This document shows positions 1 through 8,132 of a stretch of DNA of 64,000 nt, piece by piece. Source of the stretch: Alphaproteobacteria bacterium (lineage in GTDB: Bacteria > Pseudomonadota > Alphaproteobacteria > Sphingomonadales > Sphingomonadaceae); the NCBI GenBank assembly GCA_018970445.1, contig JAGWWF010000013.1:1-64000 (forward strand), written 5' to 3'. The notes below the pieces were generated by a model. The model searched no databases and had not been told where the DNA came from. It was given only the letters and a program-made list of their open reading frames with translations. Within the stretch, counting starts at the first letter, position 1. Each line of letters begins with the position of its first letter. Position numbers and translations under genes: made by a program.

Positions 1-4
1 GGGC

Positions 5-100
5 GGCCCGGAGCGGCCCGGCTCAGCGCTCGCTTCGCTTGGACGCACCCGATCGGGTGCGCCACGGCGCTCACTCACTCGCGCCGGGCCGCTCCGGGCC
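5..100. repeat. large GC-rich palindrome (REP-like or terminator-like) at the left edge
   Basis: An 18-bp arm at 5-22 (GGCCCGGAGCGGCCCGGC) is the exact reverse complement of 83-100. Between the arms, 45-60 is a perfect 16-bp palindrome (GCACCCGATCGGGTGC). It lies 33 bp beyond the stop of the leftward gcvPB-like gene and could act as its transcription end or be a repeated intergenic element. No T-tract is visible, and there is only one copy in the window. Positions 101-132 hold nothing recognisable. Confidence 0.6.
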
Positions 101-132
101 GTGCCGGGGCATGGAATCAATGGGTCCTCACC

Positions 133-1635
133 CTAAGCCCTTCGTTTCCGTTGCCAGGCCGCCCAGGTGGTGGCCCAGTTGGCCGGATCGTTCAGATCGC
201 GATCCGACAATCTGGCCACGGCCTGGTTGTGCGGGGCGGCGCGCACATGATCGGGATCGCGATAGGCTTCGTCGATGACATGGGCCAGCACGTCGATCCA
301 CTCATCAATCTCCTCGCGTGACCACATCTCGCCGGCTTCGGGCGTGAAGGGCTGCGGCACGATCCAGGGTTCGTGGGACAGCCAGAAGGCATCGATGCCG
401 AAATCGGCAATGCGGTTCTGCACGTCCACCGCGCTCACGCCGGTCTCTTCATACAATTGGCCCAGGCTGTAGCGGGTCATTTCCAGCCGGGGCAGCGGCT
501 GATCGGGATGGGAACGGCTGACACCGCGCAGGGTGAGCAGGCGCTTTTCCATATAGTTGTTCATCAACACCGACAGGCCGCCCGCTTCACGCAGGCCATC
601 GGCCCCCATCGCCCGCGCCCAGGCATAGGCCTTGAACACCTGATGCAGATTGCCCAGATATTCCCGTACCTTGGCCGTGGCCAGCGGCGGCTGTTCCAGC
701 CGGTAGCCGGCATCGCCGGCTGCCACCAGCGGGCCGGGCAGGAAGGGGGCGAGTTCGGCCGTGCAGCCATAGGCCCCCACCGCCGGGCCGCCGCCGCCCT
801 TGGAGACGCCGAACGTCTTGTGCAGCATGAACATGCAGGCATCAAAGCCCAGATCGCGGGCGCGGATGCGGGTCATCACGCCGTTGAAATTGGCATGATC
901 GTAAAAGGCCAGGGCGCCGGCGGCCTTGGTCAACCGCACCCATTCGGCGATTTCGGGGTTGTACACGCCCATGTCGTCCGGGTTGTTGATCATCAGGGCC
1001 GCGGTATCGGGGCCCAGCGCGGCCTTGAGCGCATCAAGGCTGGGATAGCCATTTTCGCCCAGCGGCAGGGTGATCACCTCAAATCCGGCGGTGGCGGCGG
1101 TGGCCGGGTTGCACGGGTGGCTTTGCAGGCTGGTGATGATGCGGGTGCGGGTGGTGGATTCCCCGCGCGCAGCGTGGAAGGCGCGGGTGATGATGGCCTG
1201 GGTCCAGGCGGCATCGGCACCGCCGGCGGGCTGGAAGGTGAAACGGTCCATGCCCGACAGGCTGCGCAGGATCAGATCCAGCCCATGCACGGCGGCCAGC
1301 AGCCCCTGCATGGTTTCGGGCGGTTGCGCCGGGTGGATCCCGGCCAGGCGCCGTGCCGCCTGTTCGCCGGCGCGCGGGTTGTATTTCATCGTGCAGGTGC
1401 CGAACAGGCTGATGCCGATCATGCCCATCGTCTGCTGCGACAGGCGCAGATAATGGTTCAGCACTTCGGGTTCGCTCAGCTCCGGCAGGGCCGGCGGCGT
1501 TTGCCGTGCCAGGCCGGGCGGCACCAGGCCATCGCCGGCGACCTGCGGATAATGCTGGCCGCGCCGGCCGGGGGCACCGATCTGGTGGATCAGCGGTTCA
1601 TCCCAGCGGGCGGCATGGAAACGCCGCAGGCTCAT
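133..1635 (-). CDS. gcvPB: glycine dehydrogenase subunit 2-like PLP enzyme (GcvPB family)
   Basis: 500 residues of the fold-type I PLP family that forms the catalytic half of two-subunit glycine decarboxylase (P-protein). Family motifs are clear: a TCTMKYNP stretch near residue 80 and the cofactor lysine K273 in LHKTFG, followed by a glycine-rich loop (KGGGGP). It starts inside the stop of the upstream gcvPA-like gene (ATGA overlap), so the two subunits are co-translated. In a standard glycine cleavage system this enzyme loads the H-protein, but no gcvH, gcvT or lpd lies anywhere in the window. The C-terminal third also departs from well-known GcvPB proteins. I infer a PLP amino-acid decarboxylase or lyase, possibly with a substrate other than glycine. 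Family assignment is firm; substrate is open. Confidence 0.85.
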   Translation of the reverse strand: MSLRRFHAARWDEPLIHQIGAPGRRGQHYPQVAGDGLVPPGLARQTPPALPELSEPEVLNHYLRLSQQTMGMIGISLFGTCTMKYNPRAGEQAARRLAGIHPAQPPETMQGLLAAVHGLDLILRSLSGMDRFTFQPAGGADAAWTQAIITRAFHAARGESTTRTRIITSLQSHPCNPATAATAGFEVITLPLGENGYPSLDALKAALGPDTAALMINNPDDMGVYNPEIAEWVRLTKAAGALAFYDHANFNGVMTRIRARDLGFDACMFMLHKTFGVSKGGGGPAVGAYGCTAELAPFLPGPLVAAGDAGYRLEQPPLATAKVREYLGNLHQVFKAYAWARAMGADGLREAGGLSVLMNNYMEKRLLTLRGVSRSHPDQPLPRLEMTRYSLGQLYEETGVSAVDVQNRIADFGIDAFWLSHEPWIVPQPFTPEAGEMWSREEIDEWIDVLAHVIDEAYRDPDHVRAAPHNQAVARLSDRDLNDPANWATTWAAWQRKRRA

Positions 1636-2984
1636 GCCAATATCTCCGTCAGCGCCGTGGCCAGAAGTTCGATGTCGGCCGGGCTGTGCACGTCGGTCAC
1701 GGCGAACAGCGCACGGGTTTCATCCAGCGCGATGCCGCCCAGGATGCCGCGCGCCAGCAGGGCGGCGTTGACGGCCGCCACGCTGTGGCCGCTGGCGCTG
1801 AAATCGATCAGGATTTCGCGGAAGATGCCGGTGGTTTCAGCCACTTGGATGCCGGGCACGGCCGCCAGCCGCCGCGCGGCGGCGGTGGTGGTGTGCAGGA
1901 TCAGCCGGCCCAGTTCGGCAAAGCCGGCCGGCCCCAGCAGCGCCATGTGGGTGGCCGCCGCCACGGCCCACAGATAGGTGGAATTGCCCGTCCAGTCCTT
2001 GCCCAGCTCGCGGCTGCCATAGCTGGACTGGTGGAACAGCATCAGGCCGAACGCCAGCTGGCCATCAACGGTGGTGGTGAGGCTGTTCAGCAAGGTGGGA
2101 TATTCGGCGGCAAAACGCGCCTCGTCGCGGCTGGCGATGAAACCGCCCAGCCCGCCGCCGGCGTTCATGTGCACCCCCAGGGTCTGGATGGTGCCCACCG
2201 CGATATCGACGCCCAGATCGCCGGGCGGGGCGATCACGCCCAGGGTGATCGGATCGACCCCGGCGATGGTGAGCGCGCCGCAGCCGGCCGCAATGGCGGC
2301 GATGGCCGCCGCCCCGGTTTCCAGCCCGCCACGATAGGCCGGATTTTCATAATAGACCGCGGCCAGCCGGGCATCCGCCATGGCGGCAAGAGCAGAAACA
2401 TCAATGCGGCCAATGGCATCGCAGGGCAGCGGCACCAGTTCCAGCCGCAGTTCCGGATCGATGCTTTCGGCATAGCCGCGCAGCACCGCCAGCCGTTCCG
2501 GGCAGATTGCCGCCGGAATGGCGATGCGGGTGCGCCCCGTGATCCGGGCCGCCATGCGCACCCCGTGGCCGGCCGCCGCGCCCCAGCTGTACACCGGCAG
2601 GCCCACCAGTTCGAGGCCGAGCAGCGCGCCCAGCTGGCTGGTGAATTCCCACCACACCTGGTTGCGGCCGAAATCGCTGCTGGGCGTGCCCCAGACCGGC
2701 GTGAGAAATTCGGCGCGGCCAATGATTTCATCCACCACGGCCGGCACATGATGCTGCCAGATGCCGCCGCCCAGGAACGACAGCATGTCGCCAGCCGGCC
2801 GGTTCTGTGCAGCCAAGTCGTTCAGATGGCGGCGCAATTCCACTTCGCTGGACAGGGCGGGCGGCAGATCGGGCAGGCCATCCAGCCGGTGTGCCGCCGG
2901 GATCTGGGCAAACAGCGGCTCCACGCTGGCCAGCCCCAGTTCGGCCAGCACGGCGGCCGTGGTGGCCGGGGCCGAATTGGGCAT
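1632..2984 (-). CDS. gcvPA: glycine dehydrogenase subunit 1-like protein (GcvPA family)
   Basis: 450 residues, the usual length for the GcvPA half of split glycine decarboxylases. The FLGGGIWQHHVPAVVDEII stretch near residue 70 matches the family (FLGGGxxxHxxPxxVxxI), followed by a TPVWGTPSSDFGRNQ region. GcvPA has no PLP lysine and forms a heterodimer with GcvPB, consistent with the ATGA-coupled neighbour. I chose the ATG giving MPNSAPATTA because longer in-frame extensions run into the divergent AcoX-like gene. The 114-bp gap to that gene must carry both divergent promoters. Together with gcvPB this is one transcription unit reading left, out of the island. Confidence 0.83.
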   Translation of the reverse strand: MPNSAPATTAAVLAELGLASVEPLFAQIPAAHRLDGLPDLPPALSSEVELRRHLNDLAAQNRPAGDMLSFLGGGIWQHHVPAVVDEIIGRAEFLTPVWGTPSSDFGRNQVWWEFTSQLGALLGLELVGLPVYSWGAAAGHGVRMAARITGRTRIAIPAAICPERLAVLRGYAESIDPELRLELVPLPCDAIGRIDVSALAAMADARLAAVYYENPAYRGGLETGAAAIAAIAAGCGALTIAGVDPITLGVIAPPGDLGVDIAVGTIQTLGVHMNAGGGLGGFIASRDEARFAAEYPTLLNSLTTTVDGQLAFGLMLFHQSSYGSRELGKDWTGNSTYLWAVAAATHMALLGPAGFAELGRLILHTTTAAARRLAAVPGIQVAETTGIFREILIDFSASGHSVAAVNAALLARGILGGIALDETRALFAVTDVHSPADIELLATALTEILA

Positions 2985-3098
2985 GAACGGGTGCGCGCGG
3001 GGCCTTGTCACCTGATCCTCCTGCCGGGTCACAAAGGCCTTGCCAGTTTGTGCTGACAGCGCACAACAGGGCAGGATTGCGAACGGCGAGAGCATAAA

Positions 3099-4157
3099 GT
3101 GAAGCTGGGCTTTGTTGTCAACCCGCTGGCCGGCAGTGGCGGGCCGCTGGCGGCCGGTGGCAGCGATGGCCTGCCGCTGGCGCTGGCCGGCGGCTGGGCG
3201 GCGGCGCGGGCCGGGCGGGCGCTGGCTGGGCTGGCGGGCGCCGATGTGATGCTGTTCACGGCGGCCGGCGCGATGGGCGCGGCGGTGGCAAAGGCCGCAA
3301 ACGTGCCCGCCACCGTGGTGCATGTGCCCGCCCGCGCCACCAGCGCGGCCGATACCGTGGCGCTGGTGGCGGCAGCGGTGGCGGCGGGGGCCGAAATCAT
3401 CCTGTTTGCCGGCGGCGATGGCACGGCGCGCGACGTGCTGGCAGCCAGACCGCCGATTCCGGTGCTGGGCATCCCGGCCGGCGTGAAGATGCACAGCGGC
3501 GTGTTCGCGCCTTCCCCGGCCGCGGCCGCTGCCAGCCTAGCCCGGCTGCTGGCCGGTGCCCCCCGCCGGCTGGCGCAGGCCGAGGTGGTGGACCGCGATG
3601 GCGAGGGCCGGCTGTGCCTGTATGGCCAGTTGCCGGTGCTGGCCGATCTGCCGCGCCAGGCGGCCAAGGCCGGCGGGGTGTCGGCCGACGCCCTGCTGCC
3701 CGGCGCCATTGCCGAGGCCGCAACCCGGCTGCGCGCCGAACCCGTGTGCATGATCGGCCCCGGCCTGACCATGCTGGCGCTGAAACAGGCGCTGGCCGGG
3801 GCCGGCAGCCTGCTGGGGGTGGATGTGTTTGCCCATGGCCGGCTGGTGGCGGCCGATGCCGATGCCGCCACAGTGCTGGCGCTGGCCGGGGATGCCGCGC
3901 CGCTGTTGGTGCTGGGCGTGATTGGCGGGCAGGGGTTTCTGCTGGGCCGCGGCAACCGGCAACTGGCGCCGGCCTTGCTGGCGCGGGCGCAGTGGCCGCC
4001 GCTGGTGATCGCATCGGCGGCCAAGCTGGCTGCGCTGCCGGGCGGTGCGCTGTGGATCGACAGCGGCGATGAAGCGCTTGACGCGGCGCTGGCCGGGCAT
4101 ATCGAGGTGCGCACCGGCCGCCGCCGCGCGATGATGATGAGGCTTCATGCTGCCTGA
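3099..4157 (+). CDS. AcoX-like protein of the ATP-NAD kinase/diacylglycerol kinase superfamily
   Basis: 352 residues starting at GTG. An N-terminal GFVVNPLAGSGG strand-loop (residues 4-15) and the nucleotide-binding GGDGT motif (105-109), followed by GIPAGVKMHSG, place it in the NAD kinase-like fold. Its closest named relatives are the AcoX/COG3199 proteins, which occur in catabolic operons such as acetoin degradation and have unclear biochemistry. It is the first gene of a seven-gene rightward unit and overlaps the next gene by 11 bp, so it is translationally coupled to the adenylate-forming enzyme. Whether it phosphorylates NAD, a lipid or a pathway intermediate cannot be told. Confidence 0.75.
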   Translation: MKLGFVVNPLAGSGGPLAAGGSDGLPLALAGGWAAARAGRALAGLAGADVMLFTAAGAMGAAVAKAANVPATVVHVPARATSAADTVALVAAAVAAGAEIILFAGGDGTARDVLAARPPIPVLGIPAGVKMHSGVFAPSPAAAAASLARLLAGAPRRLAQAEVVDRDGEGRLCLYGQLPVLADLPRQAAKAGGVSADALLPGAIAEAATRLRAEPVCMIGPGLTMLALKQALAGAGSLLGVDVFAHGRLVAADADAATVLALAGDAAPLLVLGVIGGQGFLLGRGNRQLAPALLARAQWPPLVIASAAKLAALPGGALWIDSGDEALDAALAGHIEVRTGRRRAMMMRLHAA

Positions 4158-5592
4158 CCAGTTCACCCCCTTCGCCGATCTGCTGCGCTTGCACGCCGGC
4201 CAGGGCGACAAGCCGGCGATCATCGATGGCGAAACGGTGATCGGCTGGGCGGCGCTGGATGCGCTGGTGGATCGGGCCGCGGCGCGGTTGCAGCAGCAGG
4301 GCTGGGGCCGGGGCGATGTGATCGCCATTGCTGCCGGCATGTCGGCCGCGTATCTGCTGCTGTGGCTGGGGGCCCTGCGCGCCGGGCTGGCGGTGGCGCC
4401 GCTGCCGCCATCGGCCACCGCAGACACCATCGCGATGATGGCGGCCGATGCCGATGCGGTGCGGCTGTATGGCGATGCCGATCTGGCTGATGCCGAACTG
4501 TTCGCCGCGCCCGGCAGCGTGCCGATGCCGGTGGCCATCGGCCCGGATGATCCGTTCAACCTCATCTACAGCAGCGGCACCACCGGCGCCCCCAAGGGCA
4601 TCGTGCAGCCGCACCGGCAGCGCTGGGCACATGTGCAGCGCGGTGCCACCCAGGGCTATGGCCCGGATGCCGTGACGCTGATCGCCACCCCGCTGTACAG
4701 CAACACCACGCTGGTCAGCCTGTTTCCCACCCTGGGGCTGGGCGGCACGCTGGTGCTGATGCGCAAGTTCGATGCCGCCGGCTTTCTGGCGCTGGGCGAA
4801 CGCCACCGCGCCAGCCATGCCATGCTGGTGCCGGTGCAATATCGCCGCATCATGGATCTGCCCGATTTCGATTCCCATGATCTGTCGTCGTGGCGGCGCA
4901 AATTCTGCACCTCTGCCCCGTTTCCGGCGGCGTTGAAGGCGCAGGTGCTGGCGCGCTGGCCGGGCGGGCTGACCGAATATTATGGCATGACCGAAGGCGG
5001 CGGCACCTGCATCCTGCAATGCCATGAACGGCCCGACAAGCTGGCGACCGTGGGTCAGCCCGCCGCCGGCAGCGATATCCGCATCATCGATGGCGATGGC
5101 CGCGAACTGCCGCCCGGCCACACCGGCGAAGTGGTGGGCCGATCGCCTGCGATGATGAGCCAATATCACAAGCGCGACGATGCCACCCGCGCCGTGCTGT
5201 GGTTCTGCGAACAAGGCCAGCGCTTCATCCGCACCGGCGATATCGGCCGGTTCGATGAAGAAGGCTTCCTCACCCTGCTCGATCGCGCCAAGGATGTGGT
5301 GATTTCCGGCGGGTTCAACATCTATCCCATTGATCTGGAACAGGTGCTGGCCGGCCATCCCGATGTGGCCGATTGCGCCGTGGTGGGGGTGGCATCGGAT
5401 CGCTGGGGCGAAACGCCGGTGGCCTTTGTGGTGGGCCGCCGCCCGCTGGATGTGGCCGCCATCCGCGATTGGGCCAACGCCCGGCTGGGCCGGATGCAGC
5501 GGCTGGCCGACGTGGTGCAGATCGACGTGCTGCCGCGCAGCGAGATCGGCAAGGTGCTGAAACGCGATCTGCGCGTGCGTTATTCTGGCTGA
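4147..5592 (+). CDS. adenylate-forming enzyme (acyl-CoA synthetase/AMP ligase family)
   Basis: 481 residues of the ANL superfamily, which activates a carboxylate as acyl-AMP and usually transfers it to CoA. Visible motifs are the P-loop-like SSGTTG (142-147), YYGMTEGGG (A5-type) in the middle, RTGDIG followed by DRAKDVVISGGFNIYP near the hinge, and the catalytic lysine K469 in GKVLKRDLR. The protein is complete but slightly short for the family. It starts within the end of the AcoX-like gene and lies 54 bp before an SDR gene. In this context it probably activates a carboxylate intermediate of the island pathway. The acyl group is unknown. Confidence 0.85.
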   Translation: MLPDQFTPFADLLRLHAGQGDKPAIIDGETVIGWAALDALVDRAAARLQQQGWGRGDVIAIAAGMSAAYLLLWLGALRAGLAVAPLPPSATADTIAMMAADADAVRLYGDADLADAELFAAPGSVPMPVAIGPDDPFNLIYSSGTTGAPKGIVQPHRQRWAHVQRGATQGYGPDAVTLIATPLYSNTTLVSLFPTLGLGGTLVLMRKFDAAGFLALGERHRASHAMLVPVQYRRIMDLPDFDSHDLSSWRRKFCTSAPFPAALKAQVLARWPGGLTEYYGMTEGGGTCILQCHERPDKLATVGQPAAGSDIRIIDGDGRELPPGHTGEVVGRSPAMMSQYHKRDDATRAVLWFCEQGQRFIRTGDIGRFDEEGFLTLLDRAKDVVISGGFNIYPIDLEQVLAGHPDVADCAVVGVASDRWGETPVAFVVGRRPLDVAAIRDWANARLGRMQRLADVVQIDVLPRSEIGKVLKRDLRVRYSG

Positions 5593-5646
5593 TGCGCGCC
5601 GGTTTTCGGCTTTGCGCGGCCGGCCTGATATGCCAAGCCTTGGGCC

Positions 5647-6423
5647 ATGGCGATGGCGATTGATCTGACCGGCAAGACCGTGCTGCTCACCGGGGCGTCC
5701 AAGGGGATTGGCGCGGCCACGGCGGCCATATTGGGCGCGGCCGGCGCGCATCTGGTGGCGCATTATGGCGGCGATCGCGCCGGGGCCGAAGCCGCCACCG
5801 CCGCCATTCCCGAAGATCGCAAGCAGCTGCTGGCCGCCGATCTGGGTGACATGGCGCAGGTGGCGGCGCTGTGGCAGGCGGCGGTGGCCTGGCGCGGGCG
5901 GGTGGATGTGCTGGTGAACAATGCCGCCGTGATGGATTTCACCGGCGGTTTCGATGCCGATGATGAACATTGGGATGCGGTGTGGGACCGGGCGCTGGCG
6001 GTGAATGTGAAGGCCCCGGCGCGGCTGATGCGCGATGCGGTCAATCATTTTCGCGGGTGCGGCGGCGGCACCATCATTTCGATCAGCAGCTGGGCGGCGC
6101 AGCGCGGCGTCACCAATCCGGCCACCATCGCCTATGGCGCATCCAAGGCGGCGGTGCGGGCCGCCACCCAGAGCGTGGCGCGCGGCTTTGCCCGCGATGG
6201 CGTGCTGGCCTATGTCGTGGCGCCCGGCGTGGTGCGCACCCGGCTTTCCGAACAATTTGCCGCCAGCCAGGGCGGAGAGGACAAGGTTTCGGCCGGGCTG
6301 GCCAGCGGCGAGTGGGTGAGCCCCGATGAACTGGGCCGGCTGGTGGCGTTTCTGGCATCCGGCGCGGTGCCGCAGATGTCGGGGGCGACGATCGACGTGA
6401 ACGGCGCCAGCTATATCCGCTGA
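5647..6423 (+). CDS. short-chain dehydrogenase/reductase
   Basis: 258 residues with the classical SDR pattern: the TGASKGIG dinucleotide-binding motif at about 15-22, an NNAA motif near residue 94, the active-site serine in SISSW and the YGASK catalytic pair near 158. It would oxidise or reduce a hydroxy/keto group with NAD(P). The ATG at 5653 is an equally possible start. The stop shares a base with the start of the next gene (TGATG), tying it to the HcnAB-type oxidoreductase. The substrate is not evident. Confidence 0.85.
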   Translation: MAMAIDLTGKTVLLTGASKGIGAATAAILGAAGAHLVAHYGGDRAGAEAATAAIPEDRKQLLAADLGDMAQVAALWQAAVAWRGRVDVLVNNAAVMDFTGGFDADDEHWDAVWDRALAVNVKAPARLMRDAVNHFRGCGGGTIISISSWAAQRGVTNPATIAYGASKAAVRAATQSVARGFARDGVLAYVVAPGVVRTRLSEQFAASQGGEDKVSAGLASGEWVSPDELGRLVAFLASGAVPQMSGATIDVNGASYIR

Positions 6424-8132
6424 TGCGTGTGGCCCTGCCTGGCGTGGCGCGCAGTGGCGATGGCTTCGGCTTTCGCTTTGACGGGCGCGATTGTGTCGGG
6501 TTTCCCGGCGAAAGCCTGGCCGCGGCGCTGGTGGCGGGCGGGCACATGGCGCTGTCCACCACGGCGCGCGGCGATGGCCGCGGCGTGTTCTGCGGCATGG
6601 GCGTGTGCGGCGAATGCACGGTGCGGGTGGATGGCCAGACGCGGCGGGCCTGCATGATGGCGGCCGCGCCCGGCCTGGTGGTGGAAGCGATGCCGGCGCG
6701 CGCCGAACCTGCACCGCCGGCTGCCCTGCCGGCGGCGCAGGCGCTGGCCTGCGATGTGCTGGTGATCGGCGGCGGCCCGGCCGGGCTGGCGGCGGTGCAG
6801 GCGCTGGCCGCCACCGGTCTGGATGTGGTGGTGATCGACGAACGCAGCCGACCGGGCGGGCAATATTTCAAGCAGCCGGGGGCGGGCTTTGCCGTTGATC
6901 CGGCCCGGCTGGATGCGCAATTCGGCGAAGGCCGCGCCCTGATCGCCGCGGTGGCGGCCAGTGGCGCGCGGGTGCTGGCCGGCACGCTGGCCTGGGCCGC
7001 CGAAGCGGCGGGCGACCAGGTGGCCGTGCACGCGCAGGGGCCGGATGGGCCGCTGCGCATCACGGCGCGGCGGCTGATCATCGCCATGGGCGCCGCCGAA
7101 CGGCCCTGGCCGATGCCGGGCTGGACCCTGCCCGGCGTGATGACCACCGGCGCTGCCCAAACCCTGCTGCGATCGGGCGCGGTGGCACCGGGCCGCCGGG
7201 TGCTGGTGGCGGGCAATGGCCCCCTGAACATCCAGCTGGCCTGCGAATTGCTGGCGGCCGGCATCGATGTGGCGGGGCTGGTGGAACAGGCACCCTGGCC
7301 GTTCACGCGGCCGGCGGCGGCGCTGGCGATGGCGCGGCACGATGCGGCGCTGGCGCTGGCCGGGATCGGGCAACTGGCGCGGCTGGCGCGGGCAGGGGTG
7401 CCGCTGCTGTTTGGCCATGCCCTGATCGCGGCGCAGGGCGATGGCCGGGTGCAGCGGGCGGTGGCGGCGCGGCTGACGGCGGGCGGCCTGGCCGGCGAAC
7501 GCGCCTTTGCCGTGGATGCGCTGTGCATCGGGGCGGGTTTCCAGCCGCAGGCGGAACTGGCGCGGGCGCTGGGCTGTGCGCTGGGCTGGCACGATGGCGC
7601 AGCGGTGGTGGTGCGTGATGATGATGGCCGCACATCGCAGCGGCACGTGTTCGTGGCCGGCGATGGCGGTGGGCTGGGCGGCGCGCGCGCGGCGCTGGCG
7701 CAGGGCGCGCTGGCCGGGCTGGCAGCGGCGGCCGATCTGGGCGCTGCCGCCGATGCGGCGCGCGTGCGCCAGTTGCAGCGGCAGCTGGCGACGGCGCGCG
7801 GCTTTCAGGCCGGGCTGTGGCGGCTGTTTGCCCCGGCCCATGCCGCGCCTTCGGTGGCGACGGCGCAAACCATGATCTGCCGCTGCGAAGGCGTGACCTT
7901 TGGCGCGGTTGATGCGCTGATCGCCGACGGGCCGGCCGATGCCGGCCGCATCAAGCGGGCGACGCGGCTGGGCATGGGCCGTTGCCAGGGCCGTTATTGC
8001 GCGCCGCTGCTGGCAAACCGGCTGGCGGCGGCGGCCGGGCGGCCGGCGGCGGCCGATGATCTGTACGCGCCGCGCCCGCCGTTCAAGCCGATTAGCATTG
8101 CTGCGCTGGCGGCGGCGGCCGATCCGCCATGA
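6423..8132 (+). CDS. fused HcnA-HcnB-type 2Fe-2S/FAD/BFD oxidoreductase
   Basis: 569 residues carrying three modules. Residues about 1-85 are a plant-type [2Fe-2S] domain with cysteines C57, C62, C65 and C77. About 110-430 is an FAD/NAD-binding disulfide-reductase-like domain with GGGPAG at 116-121 and DERSRPGGQ. The C-terminus is a BFD-type iron-sulfur domain with C486, C488, C521 and C526. Separate versions of these modules are the HcnA and HcnB subunits of hydrogen cyanide synthase and the equivalent subunits of D-hydroxyproline dehydrogenase and opine oxidases. The third subunit type (HcnC/DAO) is encoded about 2.8 kb downstream on the other strand. I infer that the two form an electron-transferring amino- or imino-acid dehydrogenase. 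It overlaps the binding-protein-permease gene by 4 bp. Confidence 0.85.
   Translation: MRVALPGVARSGDGFGFRFDGRDCVGFPGESLAAALVAGGHMALSTTARGDGRGVFCGMGVCGECTVRVDGQTRRACMMAAAPGLVVEAMPARAEPAPPAALPAAQALACDVLVIGGGPAGLAAVQALAATGLDVVVIDERSRPGGQYFKQPGAGFAVDPARLDAQFGEGRALIAAVAASGARVLAGTLAWAAEAAGDQVAVHAQGPDGPLRITARRLIIAMGAAERPWPMPGWTLPGVMTTGAAQTLLRSGAVAPGRRVLVAGNGPLNIQLACELLAAGIDVAGLVEQAPWPFTRPAAALAMARHDAALALAGIGQLARLARAGVPLLFGHALIAAQGDGRVQRAVAARLTAGGLAGERAFAVDALCIGAGFQPQAELARALGCALGWHDGAAVVVRDDDGRTSQRHVFVAGDGGGLGGARAALAQGALAGLAAAADLGAAADAARVRQLQRQLATARGFQAGLWRLFAPAHAAPSVATAQTMICRCEGVTFGAVDALIADGPADAGRIKRATRLGMGRCQGRYCAPLLANRLAAAAGRPAAADDLYAPRPPFKPISIAALAAAADPP

Noticed and set aside
3397-6714. 1105-codon open frame on the minus strand
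   Set aside because: It lies opposite three well-supported genes and reads as low-complexity His/Arg/Gln-rich protein, the usual mirror of GC-rich coding DNA.
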